Source: a virus. From it: 27,924 bases of DNA. The position numbers and the translations under genes are program-made. Numbering within the stretch: position 1 is the stretch's first letter; every line of letters begins with the position of its first letter. The notes under the pieces are model-generated. The model was given only the letters and a program-made list of their open reading frames with translations. It did no database searches and was not told where the DNA came from. Location of the stretch: IMG/VR virus record IMGVR_UViG_3300007777_000008, positions 1 to 27,924 of that record. One strand, written 5' to 3'. Of the stretch, positions 1 through 8,274 are shown piece by piece.

Positions 1-81
1 GGTACAGATGGTACAGATGGTAGTGATGGTGCTACAGGTGCTACAGGTGCTACAGGTGCTACAGGTGCTACAGGTGCTGGA
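1..81 (+). repeat. 9-bp tandem repeats coding collagen-like Gly-X-Y
   Basis: Nine in-frame 9-bp units: GGTACAGAT twice, GGTAGTGAT, GGTGCTACA five times, then GGTGCTGGA. They encode GTD, GTD, GSD, GAT (five times) and GAG. The array probably continues upstream of the window. Such repeats can expand or contract by slippage and can also break assemblies. Confidence 0.9.
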
Positions 82-948
82 TTTGATATTAACGATGCAG
101 CTGTGCAAGCTTCTATTGATTATGCTGTATCAACCAATACAACAACAATAAACGGCTCTCGTATAGCCACAGGAACGATAACAGCTAATGAAATTGCTGC
201 GAATGCAGTAACGGCAAGTGAGCTATCTGCAAATGCTATTACAGCTGCGCACATTCAAGCAGGTCTTATTAATGCTGACGCTATTAGTGTTGGCACACTT
301 ACAGCTGATGAAACAAACTTCGATGTATCTCACAGATTTACCTCAAGCGGCTCTTTTAAAGTTCCTACAGGTGTCACCCAATTGCTTGTAACTGGATGTG
401 GTGGCGGTGGTGGTGGTGCAAGATCGTCAACTTCCTCATACTGTACACAAGGATATGGTGGTGGTGGTGGTGGTGCAATTCTAAATGAAACCTTTAATGT
501 CACACAGGGTCAAACTATAACTGTAACAATCGGCTCTGGTGGCGCTGGTTTTGTGGGAGGTGGAAATGGCTCTGGATCTAATGGTGGAGCAACTACATTT
601 AGTGGGGCAGGAATATCTACAGTAACCCTAGGTGGTGGATTTGGCAACGGAACAGGCGGTACTGTTACTGGGGCTATAGGCATACCAGGCGGTAATGGAA
701 CTATTTCTATGGGTGGTTGTCCTATTCAGTTTGCAAAACCTACTTGTGTAAATATACCGTCTAATACTTCTACTCCAGGTTATGGTCCGCTAGGCTATGG
801 TGGAGAAGGCGCTCACTCAGGTACTGCTACAGCTCCTCCTGGATATGGTGGTGGCGGTGGTGGCTCAGGTGACTGGCCCAGCTCTCGTTCAGGTCCAGGC
901 TCAGGCGGAATACTAATGTTTGATACAATTCGAGGAGAGCATTCATAA
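1..948 (+). CDS. tail fibre protein, 5'-truncated by window edge
   Basis: The reading frame is open from base 1, so the start lies outside the window. It begins with nine Gly-X-Y triplets (collagen-like, bases 1-81). A stretch of repeated short motifs follows (ANEIAANAVTASELSANAIT type), as found in phage tail-tip and fibre proteins before a trimer region. From about base 330 it has the glycine-rich tail domain: HRFTSSGSFKVPTGVTQLLV leads into poly-Gly runs and a GGGGGGSGDW end. Such domains form polyproline-II or glycine-rich sandwich tips in fibres that touch the host. It overlaps the next gene by one base (TAATG), which suggests coupled translation. The exact fibre class is unknown because the N-terminus is missing. 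Confidence 0.85.
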   Translation, partial: GTDGTDGSDGATGATGATGATGATGAGFDINDAAVQASIDYAVSTNTTTINGSRIATGTITANEIAANAVTASELSANAITAAHIQAGLINADAISVGTLTADETNFDVSHRFTSSGSFKVPTGVTQLLVTGCGGGGGGARSSTSSYCTQGYGGGGGGAILNETFNVTQGQTITVTIGSGGAGFVGGGNGSGSNGGATTFSGAGISTVTLGGGFGNGTGGTVTGAIGIPGGNGTISMGGCPIQFAKPTCVNIPSNTSTPGYGPLGYGGEGAHSGTATAPPGYGGGGGGSGDWPSSRSGPGSGGILMFDTIRGEHS

Positions 949-1286
949 TGGACTTTCTAGAAATTAACGAAGAGGGTTCCGCTATCGGTGGACTCTACAA
1001 TCTAAATCCTAATGACTCTAAACCTGATAACTGGATTGAAGTAGCAGGTGATGCTTGTATAGGATGGAGCTGGAATGGCACTAACTGGAACAGTCCTTTG
1101 CCTTCTATGGATGCTATCAGATATGAGCGTAATAAGCTACTATCAGATTCAGACTGGAGAGACTTGCCTAGCTACCCTGGAAATGACCAGATAGCGTGGA
1201 GAGCGTACAGGGATAAGCTAAGAAGCCTACCCCAAGACTTTGCCTCTGTAGCTGATATAGAATTCCCAATAGAACCAAACACGTAA
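948..1286 (+). CDS. tail fibre assembly chaperone-like protein
   Basis: A 112-aa protein. The C-terminal half (residues 57-97) carries the pattern RYERNKLLSDSDW, then a Pro-rich turn and AWRAYRDKLRSL. This is typical of the phage tail assembly chaperone family (Phage_tail_APC), small proteins that help fold or trimerise fibres. The N-terminal half has WIEVAGDACIGWSWNG, a common small beta unit in fibre-linked genes. It starts on the ATG overlapping the stop of the upstream fibre, with a GAGGAGAG ribosome site ahead, so it is made with the fibre it may serve. The family call is from pattern memory and the role is inferred from position. Confidence 0.7.
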   Translation: MDFLEINEEGSAIGGLYNLNPNDSKPDNWIEVAGDACIGWSWNGTNWNSPLPSMDAIRYERNKLLSDSDWRDLPSYPGNDQIAWRAYRDKLRSLPQDFASVADIEFPIEPNT

Positions 1287-1325
1287 CTTATTGATATATA
1301 ATGAAATTAACTGGAGATATAAAAA

Positions 1326-1994
1326 ATGCCTTATAGTAATCTAATAGCCTGGGCTGATAAAGACAACCTTCCCAGCGGAAGTGCTGAGAAGATAATTTCA
1401 GGCGCTGACTTTAACACTGAGTTTTCAAATATTGTTCCAGCTATTAATTCTAAAGCTGATACTAACGGTAATGCATCTAATGCGTTTAGCGCAGCCACAG
1501 CAGCCACAGGCACTAATAACAATCAAGTTGCAACAACAGCTTATGTTCAAGATGAGGTTGGAAACTTTAATACTCAAGCTCAAATACTTCTAGCAGCTTA
1601 TCCTGTCGGGGCTGTATATATAACTGTTGTTGATACAAACCCTGGTACGTTATTTGGTGGAACTTGGTCATCTTTCGCAACAGGCAGAACTCTTGTTGGT
1701 TTAGACTCTAGTGACTCTCAGTTTGATACTATTGAAGAGACTGGTGGTGCTAATACGCATACACTGACTGAAGCTGAAATGCCTGAGCATAAGCATTTGT
1801 CACCTAATAAGGATTGTCAATCTTACGGTGGCGTTTACGGCACTGGCACTGGAACAGTAAATACCTGGTGTGATACTAATGGCATTTCTACTAATAACAC
1901 AGACGCTCCTTACGGTCAGCCTGTAGGTGGCGATGGCGCACATAACAATTTACAACCATATATCACTGTGTATATGTGGAAACGGACAGCATAG
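1326..1994 (+). CDS. baseplate/short fibre protein with gp10 C-terminal-like domain
   Basis: A 222-aa protein preceded by a TGGAGATAT ribosome site. Residues 1-80 include NNQVATTAYVQDEV, a usual fibre shaft or linker motif. From residue 92 the YPVGAVYITV..NPGTLFGGTW segment, MPEHKHL (152-158), and the final HNNLQPYITVYMWKR are the signature of the phage T4 gp10 C-terminal / tail collar-like domain found at fibre tips. It sits between a fibre and the ejection proteins in the late operon. It most likely forms part of the adsorption apparatus. The middle, with Cys and Thr/Asn-rich sequence between residues 160 and 205, is the variable part in relatives. Confidence 0.8.
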   Translation: MPYSNLIAWADKDNLPSGSAEKIISGADFNTEFSNIVPAINSKADTNGNASNAFSAATAATGTNNNQVATTAYVQDEVGNFNTQAQILLAAYPVGAVYITVVDTNPGTLFGGTWSSFATGRTLVGLDSSDSQFDTIEETGGANTHTLTEAEMPEHKHLSPNKDCQSYGGVYGTGTGTVNTWCDTNGISTNNTDAPYGQPVGGDGAHNNLQPYITVYMWKRTA

Positions 1995-2003
1995 GAGAAT
2001 ATT

Positions 2004-2885
2004 ATGAGTTTATTTGGAACAATTGGTAACTTTTTAGCCCCAGGCTGGGGTGGATTAGCAGGTGATTTAATCGGTGGAGCTATTTCAGGTGGTGGTGGCA
2101 CGAGCGCTGCGAATGACTTAAAGAAAGAGCAATACCGTCTTGCTGATGAGGCTACAAAGGAAGGTAGAGCTAGAGATGTTAGTGGAATCCTAGGAGGCGT
2201 TACTTTTGATCCTGAGACTGGAAGCCCTACACAAACACTTTCTCCTGAGATGCAAGAATATTTTGACAAGATGAATTCTAGAACGTCAAGATTAGGCAAT
2301 CAAATTGATGAATATGGCACTGGAGAAGAAGCTGCTGATAGATTCTACAACCAGCAACGATCTTTATTTGGTCAGAAAGATATGACTGATAAATTAAGGA
2401 TGGAGAATAGACTGAGGGCGCAAGGTGGCTCTACTACAGCGGATGCTCAAAAGATGGGTAACTTTGCATATCAGCAAATGATGGCTGACCAAGGTAGGCA
2501 AGTAAATGCATGGGATAAGTCTCAAGACTACCTAGACAAGTTGTATGGCAGGGAAACAGATGCTTTTGGACAAGCTGTTAAAGCAGGAAGTGTTGGAGAT
2601 AAATATACAAAATTAGGTATGGATCTTGGAGATATGTACGGTGATAATGCATGGAAATCAGCTAACTTTAAGTTAAGTGGTGCTGAAACCAAAGCTGGTG
2701 CTGATGCTGGGTTCTGGAAAGGAATTGGCTCGTCAGTTGGTGATGCTGATTTTAACGGGATGTTCGGTGGCGGTAATTCATACGACTATACAGAGGATTA
2801 CGGCTCGGCTGCTGGTACTGCTGGAAACCCAGGTTTTGGTCCTAATACTATGTACTCTGGTGCAGGTAATTGGACGTACGTGTAG
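2004..2885 (+). CDS. putative internal virion (DNA ejection) protein 1
   Basis: A 293-aa protein with a TAGGAGAATATT ribosome site. The N-terminus is hydrophobic and glycine-rich (residues 1-35, GGLAGDLIGGAISGGGG), followed by a long charged and Gln-rich helical middle (about 45-190) and a Gly/Tyr/Asn-rich tail. A glycine-rich hydrophobic head plus coiled helix is common in podovirus ejection proteins (P22 gp7/gp20/gp16 type) and in tail-associated DNA transfer proteins. It opens a run of four similar late genes at the 3' end of the virion module, the usual place for ejection proteins. I see no enzymatic motif. The function is inferred from composition and position only. Confidence 0.55.
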   Translation: MSLFGTIGNFLAPGWGGLAGDLIGGAISGGGGTSAANDLKKEQYRLADEATKEGRARDVSGILGGVTFDPETGSPTQTLSPEMQEYFDKMNSRTSRLGNQIDEYGTGEEAADRFYNQQRSLFGQKDMTDKLRMENRLRAQGGSTTADAQKMGNFAYQQMMADQGRQVNAWDKSQDYLDKLYGRETDAFGQAVKAGSVGDKYTKLGMDLGDMYGDNAWKSANFKLSGAETKAGADAGFWKGIGSSVGDADFNGMFGGGNSYDYTEDYGSAAGTAGNPGFGPNTMYSGAGNWTYV

Positions 2886-2902
2886 ATAATTAGGAGATAA
2901 GA

Positions 2903-4006
2903 ATGGCACAATCAATGTTCGGCAGTATGTATGATGCTAAAAAATCTGGTATGGATGATCTTAGAGACAGCGCTTATAAAACAGGCTCTTTAGGTGGTAG
3001 GGGAGCTATTATTGAAGCTGCTACTTTAGGTGGTGGAATGCTTGGTCGTGGTGCTAGTAGAGCTTTTGGAGGTTTGCCTCAAGCCGAAGCTAAACAAGCT
3101 AAGATTCAAGAGCTTAAACAGAAATTCCCTAATCCTGTTACTTATGAAGACTACATGGAAATATCTAATGAGTTTATGAATTCTAACCTTCCAGATGTTG
3201 GTGAGAAATTCTTCGATATGGCTCAAGAGTTGAAGACCTCGACCTCTCTAAGCACATCTATGAAAGATAAACGTGATATTGCTGAGTTTGAGTTGATGTG
3301 TGATTATAGCGACCCTACAAAAGACAAAGACGGTCTTACTTGTGCACAACGAGCTAGTGCCAGATTTGTTGAAATCAAACGTCAAACAGCAGGTGAGAAA
3401 GGTGAGGGCGAGTTCAGAAAAGGACAGTCTAAAATACTAAACGCAGCAGAAACAAAGATTTATGATGATGCTGATGAAGCAAACTATCAAATTGCTTCTA
3501 TCGACCAATCTATTAAGATGATGGATGATATTTATACTGGTGCTGGTGGTGATTGGCTTGCTTATGGTAAGAACTTAGCGTCATCTTTTGGTTTTGCTGA
3601 GGCTGACTGGGCTGCTGGTGAAGAACAATTCAAAGTTAATACTATGAAGTCAGTAATGGCTTGGGTTAAACAGACTAAGGGTGCTATTTCAGAGAAAGAA
3701 ATGAAACTATTTGCTGATGCCTCTCCTGGATTATCAAGAACTAGGGCTGGTAACAGATTGATTCTAAACACAATGCGTGAAGCGGCTCTTTATCAGAGAA
3801 GATTAGAAGATGAGTATGGTATATGGGCTGAAGAAAACCCTAAAGGTGGAATTAGACAGTGGAGAGCACACAAGCGTAATTGGAACTTAACTAATGGTAT
3901 TAAAGCACCTACAAGTGCTGAAATCCAAGCAGCACTTAAACCTGATAGCTCAGTTCCTGCTGTTAGTGCCACATCCAAACCATTCACTATTGAGGTTGTG
4001 GAATAA
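2903..4006 (+). CDS. putative internal virion protein 2
   Basis: A 367-aa protein with an AGGAGATAAGA ribosome site before the ATG. The N-terminus has a small Gly/Ala-rich patch (residues 30-55). The rest is mainly charged alpha-helical sequence with no recognised enzyme motif. The segment at about 240-300 (EKEMKLFADASPGLSRTRAGNR-like) resembles helical regions I associate with large virion proteins of marine podoviruses, but I cannot name a family. The stop overlaps the next start by one base (TAATG), indicating linked production with the 665-aa protein downstream. Likely a DNA ejection or inner-core component. Confidence 0.5.
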   Translation: MAQSMFGSMYDAKKSGMDDLRDSAYKTGSLGGRGAIIEAATLGGGMLGRGASRAFGGLPQAEAKQAKIQELKQKFPNPVTYEDYMEISNEFMNSNLPDVGEKFFDMAQELKTSTSLSTSMKDKRDIAEFELMCDYSDPTKDKDGLTCAQRASARFVEIKRQTAGEKGEGEFRKGQSKILNAAETKIYDDADEANYQIASIDQSIKMMDDIYTGAGGDWLAYGKNLASSFGFAEADWAAGEEQFKVNTMKSVMAWVKQTKGAISEKEMKLFADASPGLSRTRAGNRLILNTMREAALYQRRLEDEYGIWAEENPKGGIRQWRAHKRNWNLTNGIKAPTSAEIQAALKPDSSVPAVSATSKPFTIEVVE

Positions 4007-6003
4007 TGCCAACATATAGATTAACAGACCCTGTATATGGTCGAGTAATTAAGGTTGATTTACCTAAAATTCCTACAGAAGAAGAAATAAAGGGCTTTTT
4101 CTCAGAGACATTTCCTGAAGACAGAGAATTAAAGTTCTCAGGGCTTGTAGAAAATAAACAATATATGGCGGACTTAAAAGGCAACTGGAAGTCTGAAGGT
4201 AACGAAGAGTTTGAAGGCGAAGATTCAGAACTTATAGAAAAAGATTTTGAATATTGGAACTCTGTTGAATTTAATCTTACTAATGGTGCTATTGAGTTAG
4301 CAACCACGTTTGCTAATTTAGAGCCTAAAGAAGCACAAAGAATATTGCGTAGATACGACACATACGATAGAACAAATGCTACTGGAGAAGGTTCAAGAGA
4401 TTTCTCTGAGCAATTCAAAGGTGTTAGTTGGGCAATGATAACTGACCCTACGAGTTATGCTGGTGGTTTCGGAATAATTAAAAATCTATTAGCTAAGAAT
4501 GGTACTAAAAGTCTACTAAAAAGCATCTTAATCAAAGCCTCTACGCCTATGGGTGTTGGCGCTGCCTATGGTGCTGCTGCCGATGCAGAACATCAAGCAA
4601 TGTTGATGGAATTAGGCGCACAAGACGAATATAGTGGCACTCAAACCGCTGTGTCTGGTGTCTTAGGTGCTGTTGTTGGTAAGGTTGCACCGATAGCAAC
4701 TAAAGCAGTTATAGGAGCTACGAAAACTGCTGCTAAAATGCTACAGCCATCTAAATGGAAGTCAGGACTAGAAGGTGCTGAAGCTGCTGCTATGGAAACT
4801 ATGGGTGGTGCAACGGTTGCTAAACAAGGAGTGATCAAAGAGGGTGAAGAATTATTAACGACAGGCGGTGGTCATGCTGAAGCTGCTATAACAGCAAGCA
4901 ACAGATTAAGTGATGAATTTGCGGCTGGTTGGACAAAGTTTGATGAGAAATATACAGCATTAGGTCAACTTGATGTTAGACCTCAACATCTAATTTCTCT
5001 TCTTAAGAATCTTAAACAGAAAGAAATTAAAGGACTAGGCAACATAGAGCAATATGTCGATTTAATGTCTAAAGGTGAAATAACACCAACGAGGGCATTG
5101 AGATTAATTCGTAGTCAGCTTGGTAAGTTGCAACAAGCATCTTTAAAAGACTCAAATGCCAATCACGGTGCTGATGAAATTTTAAAAACAATTCACAGCA
5201 AGTCTAAAGTTATGTTTTCTAGGGCTGCTCAAAGAGTGAACAAGGGAAAAGAAGCGAAGAAAATTGATGCTGAGTATGCTGAGTTTGCTTCAATCCAAGG
5301 AAGACATGATATTATTAAAGCATCTAATCAGACAAGCAAAGCATCGGACCTAATATCAACGATTGTATCAATACCTGAAAAATCACATATTCGCATTGAT
5401 GAATATCTAACAGAAATATCTAAGATAGCAAAAGCCTCTGGCAATAAAGGGTTTGTAAAAGAGCAAACAGAATTAATTGGTGCGTCTTTATCAGAATATT
5501 TGTTTAAAGGAGGCTCTGGTAAATTCCAAGCATTTGTAAAGTCACCTTCTGGTCAGAAAACATTACTAGCCTTATATCCTGATTTAACATCAAACGGTTT
5601 AAATAGATGGTCAAGAATCCTTGAGAACGCCTCAGTACACGGTGGTGCTGCAACATTCTGGGGAAGGATGATTTCTCAAACACTTGCTGGAACTCTAGGT
5701 GCTGGAATTGCTGGCAAGATGGGTGGTGTTTTATCATTCATTGGTATGGCTAGACTCTTACGTTCACAGAAGTTTCAAGATATGGCTATGCGTGTTTACG
5801 CTAGAGAAGGAATTAATCAAAAAGCACTTAACAGAATGGAAACTTATCTTGTTAAGCAAGGAATGAGTGAGAAGCAAGCACAAGGTTTTATTGCTAATAT
5901 AAGTGGAACTGTAGTGACTAAAGCCACTACATCTCAAATTCCACAAGAAACAAAAGATACAGCGGTTCAATACACTGACATATTACAAAAGAAAATTCAA
6001 TAG
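4006..6003 (+). CDS. putative internal virion protein 3 with hydrophobic segments
   Basis: A 665-aa protein, the largest of the ejection-protein candidates. The N-terminus YRLTDPVYGRVIKVDLP..PTEEEIKGFF is a short motif I recognise at the start of many phage virion proteins. Two Gly/Ala-rich hydrophobic stretches occur at about residues 214-244 and 545-585. They could insert in a membrane, as expected for proteins that form an ejection channel. Between them is a long charged helical region. No lytic transglycosylase catalytic motif is apparent. It starts on the ATG overlapping the upstream stop. The role is inferred from size, hydrophobic patches and location near the end of the late operon. 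Confidence 0.55.
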   Translation: MPTYRLTDPVYGRVIKVDLPKIPTEEEIKGFFSETFPEDRELKFSGLVENKQYMADLKGNWKSEGNEEFEGEDSELIEKDFEYWNSVEFNLTNGAIELATTFANLEPKEAQRILRRYDTYDRTNATGEGSRDFSEQFKGVSWAMITDPTSYAGGFGIIKNLLAKNGTKSLLKSILIKASTPMGVGAAYGAAADAEHQAMLMELGAQDEYSGTQTAVSGVLGAVVGKVAPIATKAVIGATKTAAKMLQPSKWKSGLEGAEAAAMETMGGATVAKQGVIKEGEELLTTGGGHAEAAITASNRLSDEFAAGWTKFDEKYTALGQLDVRPQHLISLLKNLKQKEIKGLGNIEQYVDLMSKGEITPTRALRLIRSQLGKLQQASLKDSNANHGADEILKTIHSKSKVMFSRAAQRVNKGKEAKKIDAEYAEFASIQGRHDIIKASNQTSKASDLISTIVSIPEKSHIRIDEYLTEISKIAKASGNKGFVKEQTELIGASLSEYLFKGGSGKFQAFVKSPSGQKTLLALYPDLTSNGLNRWSRILENASVHGGAATFWGRMISQTLAGTLGAGIAGKMGGVLSFIGMARLLRSQKFQDMAMRVYAREGINQKALNRMETYLVKQGMSEKQAQGFIANISGTVVTKATTSQIPQETKDTAVQYTDILQKKIQ

Positions 6004-6013
6004 GAGAATAACA

Positions 6014-7051
6014 ATGGCAAGAGGCGCAGACGGATCTTTACTAACTAAAGACGAACTAGAGAAACTAAACTTAGAAAGATATAACCAAGCTATCGCTAAC
6101 GGTAACTTATACAACACTGGTCCTATTGTTGAGGGTGGCACATCGTTTGCACCTGAGCGTTGGGATGAATACTTTAACAAGAATGAAAGCTTAAAGCCTA
6201 AAAACTACCTTCCTCAGAAGGAAATGCAAGCTCAGCTAGATGCTGGTGAAGAGATTGATACAAGCTCACAAGAATTTGTAGTTGATAGAGATGACGTAGA
6301 AATCATTAGTGAAGAAGACATGAAGCCTTCATACCCTTCTCGTGGCAATGACAACTCATTCTTAACTGCTGAGCAAGCCAAAGCAGAATCAGGACAATCT
6401 GAATTGTCTAAAGAAGTACAAGCTGATATGGCTATGGAAGCTGAGATTGAAGCTGACTCTTCTGAATCTGATGAGTTTGACTCTCCAGTAAGTGAGTGGG
6501 TTAAAGAATTTGAAGAATTATCTGATGAAGAATTTAAGCAAGCTGGACTTGCTATTGAACAACTACCTGCTAATGCTCAAGAGGCTTACGCTAAGATGGC
6601 TGGTGTTAGAGATGACATCGAGTTTGAAGACGCTATAAAGAAAGGCGCTGAAGCTAATCAGGCTCAGTTTGATGAATTACCTGATGTTGATGCAACTGAT
6701 ATTAAGAGTTCTTTAAACCAAAAGGCTTCTGATGCTAAAGATAGAATTATCTCTAATGTTGACGATGAACTAATAAACCTTACTGAAAAAGCTGATCTAA
6801 AAGAGATTGACGATGTTTACAATGTAGTTAGAGAGTCTAAAGGCATGATGTTTGATAAGGCTACAGAACTAGGTGAAGGCTCTCCAGAAGCTATGGCTGA
6901 TATGTTGGCTAGAGATCAAGCTGGTGATATGGAAATCTCTGACATGAAAGGTAAAGATGCAGAAATTACAACTACCATCATGAAAGACACAGGTTTAGAT
7001 ATGAATCAAGCTAATGCTCTTATGGGTAAACTAAAAGGACTTTGCGGATAA
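6014..7051 (+). CDS. acidic late virion-associated protein, unknown
   Basis: A 345-aa, strongly acidic protein rich in Glu, Asp, Ala and Lys, with a TAGGAGAATAAC ribosome site ten bases downstream of the previous gene. It appears largely helical, with an Asp/Glu-dense middle (about residues 95-190) and no membrane segment. It is the last long gene of the late operon. Its acidity suggests either a partner that keeps the neighbouring ejection proteins soluble or an internal head protein. I do not recognise a family. The stop codon overlaps the start of the next small gene by one base. Confidence 0.5.
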   Translation: MARGADGSLLTKDELEKLNLERYNQAIANGNLYNTGPIVEGGTSFAPERWDEYFNKNESLKPKNYLPQKEMQAQLDAGEEIDTSSQEFVVDRDDVEIISEEDMKPSYPSRGNDNSFLTAEQAKAESGQSELSKEVQADMAMEAEIEADSSESDEFDSPVSEWVKEFEELSDEEFKQAGLAIEQLPANAQEAYAKMAGVRDDIEFEDAIKKGAEANQAQFDELPDVDATDIKSSLNQKASDAKDRIISNVDDELINLTEKADLKEIDDVYNVVRESKGMMFDKATELGEGSPEAMADMLARDQAGDMEISDMKGKDAEITTTIMKDTGLDMNQANALMGKLKGLCG

Positions 7052-7245
7052 TGACAATGAAAGAATTATTTGACGCTTTTATTGAGCGTGAGCCTCATCC
7101 AACAGCTAAAAGATGGAAGGCTTGGATGAAAGACATGGAAGCCAAAGGTCATTACAAAAGCGAAGGTGGAATGTTAACGTCCAAAACACCACTAGATGAA
7201 GATGTATCGAGCAACTTTGGCTCTGGCACTCTCAACGGTCGTTAG
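7051..7245 (+). CDS. small late protein, unknown
   Basis: A 64-aa basic-to-neutral protein, MTMKELFDAFIEREPHPTAK at its start. The ATG at 7051 overlaps the stop of the upstream gene (TAATG), so it was preferred over an in-frame TTG three codons earlier. The protein has a Trp-rich helix (RWKAWMKDMEAKG) and a Gly/Ser/Asn-rich tail. It is the last gene of the plus-strand structural operon, 14 bases from the convergent ribbon-helix-helix gene. No family recognised. Confidence 0.55.
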   Translation: MTMKELFDAFIEREPHPTAKRWKAWMKDMEAKGHYKSEGGMLTSKTPLDEDVSSNFGSGTLNGR

Positions 7246-7259
7246 TACGGGGTTCGAGG

Positions 7260-7424
7260 TTAAATTTTAGGGGTTTTAATATGACCTCTAATTTCATAGC
7301 TTAGTTCAGCATTCAAGGCTAGATACTTCATCATAGAAGAGCGTGATATTCCGTATCGTTTGGCTTTATCGTCAATCTTTCGTAAATCAGAAGAGTCTAT
7401 CTTGATGTTTATTTGTTGAACCAT
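7260..7424 (-). CDS. Arc/CopG-like ribbon-helix-helix repressor
   Basis: A 54-aa protein with start CAT at 7422-7424 and stop at 7260-7262. It begins MVQQINIKIDSSDLRKID, a beta strand followed by helix A, and continues with KRYGISRSSMMKYLALNAEL, a turn and helix B. This is the classic ribbon-helix-helix order, and the length is close to that of P22 Arc. Such proteins bind DNA as dimers through the paired strands (here Q3-I9 region) and usually repress phage promoters. It faces the end of the late operon. A TATAAT at 7454-7459 (minus strand) gives a likely promoter about 23 bases upstream of the ATG. The ribosome site is weak. The target operator is unknown. Confidence 0.75.
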   Translation of the reverse strand: MVQQINIKIDSSDLRKIDDKAKRYGISRSSMMKYLALNAELSYEIRGHIKTPKI

Positions 7425-7453
7425 GAGTGTTTTTGTGTAGTTTGTATGACTGC

Positions 7454-7459
7454 ATTATA
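7454..7459 (-). promoter_or_regulatory. -10 box for the ribbon-helix-helix gene
   Basis: A perfect TATAAT on the minus strand, with the likely start of transcription about 23 bases from the repressor ATG. No good -35 hexamer is found at 16-18 bases, so this is either a weak promoter or one needing an activator. Confidence 0.4.
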
Positions 7460-7482
7460 TACTATGTATTTACCGAAAACTT

Positions 7483-7511
7483 TTGTGCATTAGTATTCAG
7501 GTGTGTATAAT
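7483..7511 (+). promoter_or_regulatory. candidate promoter for a short terminator-ended RNA
   Basis: TTGTGC at 7483-7488, a 17-base spacer, and a perfect TATAAT at 7506-7511. Transcription would start near 7518, only about 80 bases before the strong terminator ending at 7599. The -35 match is partial (three of six), so the call rests on the perfect -10, the exact spacing and the downstream structure. Confidence 0.35.
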
Positions 7512-7517
7512 CCATAT

Positions 7518-7599
7518 CAACAGGTTGAGACTCTCCTCAAGTGTTTTTCCTGTGTTATCCCTTCCCTAGCCTTGTTCCCTCTTGGTTAGGGTTTTTTTT
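7518..7599 (+). ncRNA. candidate small structured RNA at end of late operon
   Basis: No plus-strand gene lies between 7246 and 7599. The predicted 82-base transcript folds as a nested hairpin. ACAGG (7520-7524) pairs with CCTGT (7549-7553). Directly inside it TTGAG (7525-7529) pairs with CTCAA (7536-7540) around ACTCTC, leaving GTGTTTTT as a bulge. It then ends in a Rho-independent terminator. It could be a stand-alone phage sRNA or the stabilising 3' end of the late mRNA. It has not been compared with known RNAs. Confidence 0.35.
7564..7599 (+). terminator. Rho-independent terminator of the late operon
   Basis: CCCTAGCC (7564-7571) pairs with GGTTAGGG (7584-7591), eight pairs with one G-T, loop of 12, followed by eight Ts (7592-7599). 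The T tract is only on the plus strand, so it stops rightward transcription from the structural genes before it runs into the minus-strand replication operon. Confidence 0.85.
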
Positions 7600-7601
7600 G
7601 C

Positions 7602-7814
7602 CTAAAGCAAAGCTGTGTTTAGGATGAATCCTGTGTTTGTTTTGTTTTGCAGTCCTTGAACTACATACTGTTTGCTTAGATTTTCTTCATCTCTGGATAA
7701 GCATCTTTCCATGTAGTGACTATAAGCATCGTCATAATTAGCACCACCTTTACTTGCTCTGTCTGCGTAGTCTTCTGATAACTTTTCACAAAGATATTCT
7801 TTCGATAAATCCAT
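7602..7814 (-). CDS. small early protein, unknown
   Basis: A 70-aa acidic protein starting MDLSKEYLCEKLSEDYADRA, with a TTGAGGTTTAATT ribosome site. It looks helical, with two Cys residues (9 and 33) that are not in a zinc-binding spacing. It lies beyond a terminator that follows the RusA gene (7838-7861), so it would be made by read-through or from an unseen promoter. The gene ends three bases from the plus-strand terminator. No family recognised. Confidence 0.55.
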   Translation of the reverse strand: MDLSKEYLCEKLSEDYADRASKGGANYDDAYSHYMERCLSRDEENLSKQYVVQGLQNKTNTGFILNTALL

Positions 7815-7837
7815 AATTAAACCTCAAGTTTAGATAA

Positions 7838-7861
7838 TAAAAAAGGGCAACTTAATGCCCT
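7838..7861 (-). terminator. terminator after the RusA gene
   Basis: On the minus strand AGGGCA pairs with TGCCCT (plus-strand coordinates 7856-7861 and 7844-7849) around a six-base loop, followed by a run of Ts. It sits 21 bases after the RusA stop and would end or attenuate the replication operon before the 70-aa gene. Confidence 0.8.
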
Positions 7862-7881
7862 ATTCACTCCCCCACGGAATT

Positions 7882-8274
7882 TTAGTCTTGCATTTCTAAT
7901 AGTTCACACTCTATGCGAGGAGTGTTAGACCAGAACTTTCTAGCTCTAATCATCACGATTTGTCTATCGTCTTCATAATATACACCATTAAGAGAATCAA
8001 GTACAGATTTACAGTAATTGTCTATGTCAGCGTTATTGTCACAATATAGCCCTTCCTTGGACGTTTTCTTTTTCTTAGTCCAAGACTTCGGTATTTGAAC
8101 AAAGAAGTCTAATTTCGCATATACGTTACTCTTAAAGGGTACAAAGTATGTATTGCTCACTGCCATTTCCATGTCAGACTTAAACTGAGTGTATTTCTTT
8201 GGATAGAATGTTGACCATCTTGTTACTCTAGGTCTTGCTGCTGGAACTGGTGCTACATAGTATGTTACTTTCAT
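7882..8274 (-). CDS. rusA: RusA-family Holliday junction resolvase
   Basis: A 130-aa protein, near the usual RusA length of about 120. RusA dimers cut four-way DNA junctions symmetrically, resolving recombination or replication intermediates before packaging. The N-terminal PVPAARPRVTR (residues 9-19) and the NADIDNYCKSVLDSLNGVYY block (81-100) followed by EDDRQI (101-106) match the family core. D83, D85 and D102/D103 are the likely metal-binding acids. The Lys-rich loop WTKKKKTSK (65-73) fits DNA contact. Its ATG overlaps the upstream stop (ATGA). The presence of Erf and SSB genes upstream in the same operon supports a recombination role. Last strong member of the operon before a terminator. 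Confidence 0.92.
   Translation of the reverse strand: MKVTYYVAPVPAARPRVTRWSTFYPKKYTQFKSDMEMAVSNTYFVPFKSNVYAKLDFFVQIPKSWTKKKKTSKEGLYCDNNADIDNYCKSVLDSLNGVYYEDDRQIVMIRARKFWSNTPRIECELLEMQD

Noticed and set aside
7246-7260. tRNA T-arm-like GGTTCGAGGTT
   Set aside because: No acceptor stem, D-arm or anticodon arm can be formed around it.
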